Positions 15,470 through 17,918 of a DNA stretch of 17,918 nt are shown piece by piece. The number at the start of each line of letters is the position of its first letter. Position 1 is the first letter of the stretch. The notes under the pieces are model-generated. The model made no database searches and was not told the DNA's origin. It saw nothing but the letters and a program-made list of their open reading frames with translations. The translations under genes and the position numbers were made by a program. The stretch comes from Candidatus Brocadia sp. (GTDB lineage: Bacteria > Planctomycetota > Brocadiia > Brocadiales > Brocadiaceae): the NCBI GenBank assembly GCA_030837935.1, contig JAUQXU010000103.1, positions 1-17,918 on the forward strand, in the 5' to 3' direction.

Positions 15470-15502
15470 ATGAAAGTGCCACAAATCCATCCCGTATCTC
15501 CC

Positions 15503-15785
15503 GTCTTTTTCTTCCCCTTCTGAACCTTCTCCTCTAACCCGACTTTCGCAATTCGCGTCTAAAAACGGTTATTCTTAGGCATGAATCTCGCTACAACCCT
15601 TGATATTAAAGGGGTGAATTTTCAAAACGGCTTGTAGTGCCGACCTACCCTATTGACGCATTCAGGGGAAACTGCGAAAATGCTTGAATGTTTCTGCGAG
15701 AAAAATCAGGGACGAAGGATGGAAAAACGCACGCTATGGGAGTGCAATAATTAACAGTCAAGTCAGCAGAGGGCAGGCAAGTTTT
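15503..15785. other. Non-coding remnant between two transposase pseudogenes
   Basis: I find no recognisable gene. GAGGGCAGGCAAG at its right end (near 15774-15785) resembles, inverted, part of the short repeat found at 16068-16089, and borders the IS1634-like fragment. Confidence 0.4.
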
Positions 15786-16149
15786 TTACTTTGGGCGAAC
15801 TCAATAGTAATAAATGGGCAGGATGGGTTCGGACAATAGAGGCGTTTTCGGGTGAAGATTTTAAGGCAAAACAATTCGCACTGTTTCCGGACGACCGCGA
15901 AGAGTTGCCGATACTGGCTTGTGAGACCGTTCGGGTGCAGTTGGATAAAATTGAGTTGCATCGTCCCCGTGAATGGGGCGCGTGCTTGTTGGGATTTTTT
16001 GTGTGGAATCTCCAGGAACTGGAAACATTTTGGTGAGGACGTTTGCCAACAAGCCGTAAAGGGACAAGCCTGCCCTCGTGGAAACGGGGGCTGGCTGAAC
16101 CTTCTCAAAGCGTTGAGCTGTTACCGCCTGATTGATCCGGGAAGCGAAT
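15786..16149 (+). pseudogene. IS1634-like transposase, N-terminal fragment
   Basis: The plus strand encodes GELNSNKWAGWVRTIEAFSG, then LDKIELHRPREWGACLLGFF, LQELETFWGE, RLPTSRKGT, WLNLLKALSCYRLIDPGSE. This is the N-terminal region of IS1634-type transposases, which continue with a DDE core absent here. The fragment has no start: at its left end the family's LYLGE appears as TLGE after a probable frameshift. It is frameshifted near 16042, broken by a 22-bp insertion at about 16068-16089 and ends abruptly after GSE at 16149, where a short inverted repeat begins. Confidence 0.7.
16068..16089 (+). repeat. 22-bp insertion carrying one arm of an inverted repeat
   Basis: Removing about 22 bp here restores the transposase reading SRKGTSWLNLLKAL. 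The insertion contains CCTCGTGGAAACGGGG (16074-16089), whose exact reverse complement is at 16150-16165, 60 bp away. The insertion is not a multiple of three, so it also shifts the frame. Confidence 0.6.
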
Positions 16150-16165
16150 CCCCGTTTCCACGAGG
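16150..16165 (-). repeat. Second arm of the CCTCGTGGAAACGGGG inverted repeat
   Basis: The plus strand reads CCCCGTTTCCACGAGG, a perfect 16-bp complement of 16074-16089, starting exactly where the IS1634-like homology stops. ACAAG follows, echoing GGCAAG at about 15781. Confidence 0.7.
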
Positions 16166-16229
16166 ACAAGTTTCGTTTTCACCCTGAGTTATATTTGCGT
16201 AGCGCAATAGGTGTTCTTTGGAATTTTGC

Positions 16230-16430
16230 ATGCCTCCCGATAGCTGTGTGAGATACCCAAGAGATGCGGAATGCTCGTTGTGTAAGAATGGCAGATGTAT
16301 ACAAGAGGATTCGTTGCAAATCATAGAGAGACGTCTCTTTGGCGTTGATCCAGCACGTGGTGTTGATTTAACGCGTAGTGTTTATCCAGTCTTCCAAATT
16401 TTTTTAAACAAAAAATTTACTAATAAATAA
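16230..16430 (+). CDS. Hypothetical small cysteine-containing ORF (doubtful)
   Basis: The 66-residue frame starts MPPDSCVRYPRDAECSLCKN and contains Cys6, 15, 18 and 23, a spacing that could bind a metal. It ends QIFLNKKFTNK. I recognise no family. It has no clear ribosome site and lies among insertion-sequence debris, so it may be a fragment of a longer lost gene or a chance frame. Confidence 0.25.
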   Translation: MPPDSCVRYPRDAECSLCKNGRCIQEDSLQIIERRLFGVDPARGVDLTRSVYPVFQIFLNKKFTNK

Positions 16431-16679
16431 AAAGTCTCACGCCAAGCCGCCCCGATGGAATAGGTTATTCCACAAGGCAAGCAAGGTATGCAAAAGGCAA
16501 AAACCCTTTGTTTCTCTTTGGCTGGTTCAATCGTCCACGATTGAACCAGCCGCAAGCCGCCCGTGCTACAACATTCACATTACAACGTAGCGCCGATCCT
16601 TCATGGTCGGCAACCATTCGTTAATTATATGGCGAGGGATGAACCACCCGCGCTACGACCTGCATCTGTCATCTGGCAT
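16431..16679. other. Non-coding region with hairpins downstream of the RCC1-repeat gene
   Basis: The region contains a 7-bp hairpin (TGGAATA/TATTCCA, 16456-16472), a 15-bp hairpin (16520-16551) and a 9-bp direct repeat AAGCCGCCC at 16444 and 16554. No gene is visible. Confidence 0.5.
16520..16551. repeat. 15-bp perfect hairpin
   Basis: GGCTGGTTCAATCGT (16520-16534), a 2-nt centre and the exact reverse complement (16537-16551). It lies about 130 bp after the stop of the leftward RCC1-repeat gene. Without an adjacent T-tract it is not a classical terminator on either strand. Confidence 0.7.
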
Positions 16680-17918
16680 CTATTTCTTTACCCTCACCTT
16701 CACCGGTCCATGCATCGTGCCTGTCTCATCATAATCCACATCCTCCAGTTTGTAGTAATACGTACTGCTTGCAGGCGGTGTATCTTCGTAGCTGTAGCTT
16801 GAGCCTTCAACCTCGTTGCCTTCGGAAGGAATAAGAAAGCTATTGAGCTTTTTATAGTTACCGTCTTTGAGCCTGGAACGGTAGAGGTTGAACCCGGCAT
16901 TGTCGGTCTCTGTGGCCGTTTGCCAAGTTAGGGTTACAAGACCGTCTCCAGAAACCTCTCCTTCAAAGGAAACCAGATCAACAACCGTGGATTCTGCATG
17001 CGTTGTTACACTAAAAGTGTCTGAAATACCACCAATGGTGAGTACAGCATCTGTTGTCGTACTGTAACTTGCCGATGACGTTTGGCGTACCGTGACGGTA
17101 TCTCCGTTGTTTACCGTACCCGAAGCGGAGGTATATGTGTCATTATTAATTGAATATTCACCGACTGTTATGGAAATAGTGGCGGCGGCATTAATACCCG
17201 ATACGGTAATGGTGTTCGAGGTAACGAGCGTACTTAAAGCCACATTCGCCTCGTCGGTAAAGGCAAACTGATCCGGCTCGGCATCTGGGTCGATTACCTG
17301 CACCGGGGCATTCTTATTGACAGTCGTCCCGTCACCTAATTGACCATTACCGTTATATCCCCATGCCCACACCGTTCCGCCTGACTTCAGGGCAAGGCTG
17401 TGAGAATATCCCCCTGCTGTGGCAACTACACCACTCAGGCCGCTTACCTGCACGGGAGTATCCTTATCTGTGGTCGTGCCGTCTCCCAATTGACCATACC
17501 AATTATTTCCCCATGCCCACACCGTACCATCGGACTTCAGGGCGAGCGCCTGACGGTCTCCCCCTGCGGCGATAACTATAACCCCGCTCAAGCCGCTTAC
17601 CTGTACTGGGGTATGTCTAGGCGTGGCTGGATATTCTCCCACTCTGAGATTGTCTCCCCACGCCCACACCGTTCCGTCTGACTTCAGGGCAAGCGTTTGA
17701 AACGATCCACCCGCAATGGCAAATACGCCGCTCAGGCCGCTTACTTGCACGGGCGTTAAGCTATACGTTGTCGTGCTGTCTCCCAATTGTCCCTGATCAT
17801 TCCTTCCCCACGCCCATACCGTCCCATCTGATTTCAGGGCTATCGTGTGACCATATCCCCCTGCGATGGCAATAACCCCGCTCAGACTGCTTACCTGCAC
17901 CGGTGTAGTTCTCTGCGT
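16680..17918 (-). CDS. RCC1-repeat protein with C-terminal FN3-like domain (5' end outside window)
   Basis: The frame is open to the right edge, so at least 412 residues of a longer protein are seen. Four RCC1-type repeats of about 50 residues come first, each with VQVSGLSGV.AIAGG, then ALKSDGTVWAWG and GQLGDGTT. These form a beta-propeller, and more repeats probably lie outside. Next is a beta-sandwich-like segment (FAFTDEANVALSTLVTSNTI to ISDTFSVTT), then an FN3-like domain (LVSFEGEVSGDGLVTLTWQT to YYKLEDVDYDETG) ending VKVRVKK. The GTG at 17900 is inside a repeat and is not the start. Repeat-rich, low-cysteine architecture of this kind is typical of secreted or surface proteins. No signal peptide is visible because the N-terminus is missing. 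The ligand is unknown. Confidence 0.85.
   Translation of the reverse strand, partial: TQRTTPVQVSSLSGVIAIAGGYGHTIALKSDGTVWAWGRNDQGQLGDSTTTYSLTPVQVSGLSGVFAIAGGSFQTLALKSDGTVWAWGDNLRVGEYPATPRHTPVQVSGLSGVIVIAAGGDRQALALKSDGTVWAWGNNWYGQLGDGTTTDKDTPVQVSGLSGVVATAGGYSHSLALKSGGTVWAWGYNGNGQLGDGTTVNKNAPVQVIDPDAEPDQFAFTDEANVALSTLVTSNTITVSGINAAATISITVGEYSINNDTYTSASGTVNNGDTVTVRQTSSASYSTTTDAVLTIGGISDTFSVTTHAESTVVDLVSFEGEVSGDGLVTLTWQTATETDNAGFNLYRSRLKDGNYKKLNSFLIPSEGNEVEGSSYSYEDTPPASSTYYYKLEDVDYDETGTMHGPVKVRVKK
17303..17918 (-). repeat. Tandem RCC1 coding repeats
   Basis: Roughly 150-bp units are repeated about four times, each encoding VQVSGLSG...ALKSDGTVWAWG. Near-identical DNA segments between units suggest recent amplification or homogenisation. 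The third unit in reading order (around 17600-17660) is divergent: its GQLGDGTT is replaced by LRVGEYPATP. Confidence 0.8.

Larger units (their letters stand above)
14017..15490 (-). pseudogene. IS1380-family transposase, frameshifted and internally inverted
   Basis: Fragments in several frames rebuild one DDE transposase of about 490 codons. The minus strand has a ribosome site (GGGAG) and ATG at 15490 (MDLWHFHKL...). The N-terminal part then reads on the opposite strand from 14887 to 15469: RITVHAGLLPVLNF, GMLLFRKVVGEAIRKERG, WVDVDSTVDGVYGNQGGAKS, GYNPKKKGHNSYHPLMAF and TGNGIVEFMK. The C-terminal part resumes on the minus strand from about 14880: KYLPGCVKKIILRGDGEF, YRVFVTNKVEKAQKVIEEYD, QRTDSENLIR, LAAIVSSKFASNSAYFQIVM, FMAYLDERLHLVRPW. 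Frameshifts occur near 14195, 14485, 14810, 14930 and 15035, with a stop near 15444. Joining the parts at the shared GGAGTTT restores the frame at the N-terminal junction, so an inversion explains the layout. It is non-functional as it stands. Confidence 0.8.

Noticed and set aside
15758..16324. Minus-strand frames opposite the IS1634-like fragment
   Set aside because: They are antisense to recognisable transposase sequence. Their repeated CPRGNG comes from the inverted repeat, not from a protein family.
9497..17918. Second copy of the tRNA-Asn 3' end (far attachment site)
   Set aside because: I looked for the T-arm and acceptor sequence to the right and found only an 8-base chance match near 15324. 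The far site is outside the window or degraded.
1..17918. CRISPR array
   Set aside because: The only regular repeats are the 11-bp phased TTTCA set, far too short for repeat-spacer units, and the in-frame RCC1 coding repeats.

Overview
This window looks like a chromosome segment from a moderately low-GC Gram-negative bacterium. Gene content and the style of the mobile debris (IS1380-like and IS1634-like remnants, an RCC1-repeat surface-type protein) resemble anammox planctomycetes (Brocadiales). That placement is an inference from memory of such genomes, not shown by any marker gene here.

Positions 1-9436 are ordinary housekeeping DNA. A leftward cluster reads murJ (lipid II flippase), rlmN (rRNA/tRNA m2A methyltransferase), tldD and the start of a tldE/pmbA-type gene. 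The last two are the two halves of a TldD/E peptidase. A 428-bp divergent region separates murJ from a rightward gap-pgk-rpe cluster (triose and pentose phosphate metabolism), which has a strong sigma-70-type promoter with an extended -10. A separate accD (acetyl-CoA carboxylase beta) follows, and then tRNA-Asn(GUU).

Positions 9497-13803 look like the left part of an integrative element inserted at the 3' end of tRNA-Asn. A large serine recombinase reads toward the tRNA and takes its last codons and its stop from it. Next come a small conserved companion ORF, an AT-rich block with two sets of helically phased direct repeats, and a putative replication protein. That protein has a primase-type zinc finger followed by a tandemly duplicated winged-helix-like domain. 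A divergent XRE regulator with several ACTTAT half-sites upstream closes the block. Together these suggest an integrating element that carries its own replication initiator and candidate origin. Its far attachment site is not visible in the window.

Positions 13804-16679 are decayed mobile DNA. An IS1380-family transposase pseudogene has had its N-terminal part inverted in place between short inverted repeats. A truncated IS1634-like transposase fragment carries a 22-bp insertion whose inverted copy lies 60 bp away. Several hairpins are also present. Positions 16680-17918 hold the 3' part of a leftward gene for a secreted-type protein with RCC1 repeats, a beta-sandwich-like middle and an FN3-like C-terminus; the window edge cuts off its start.
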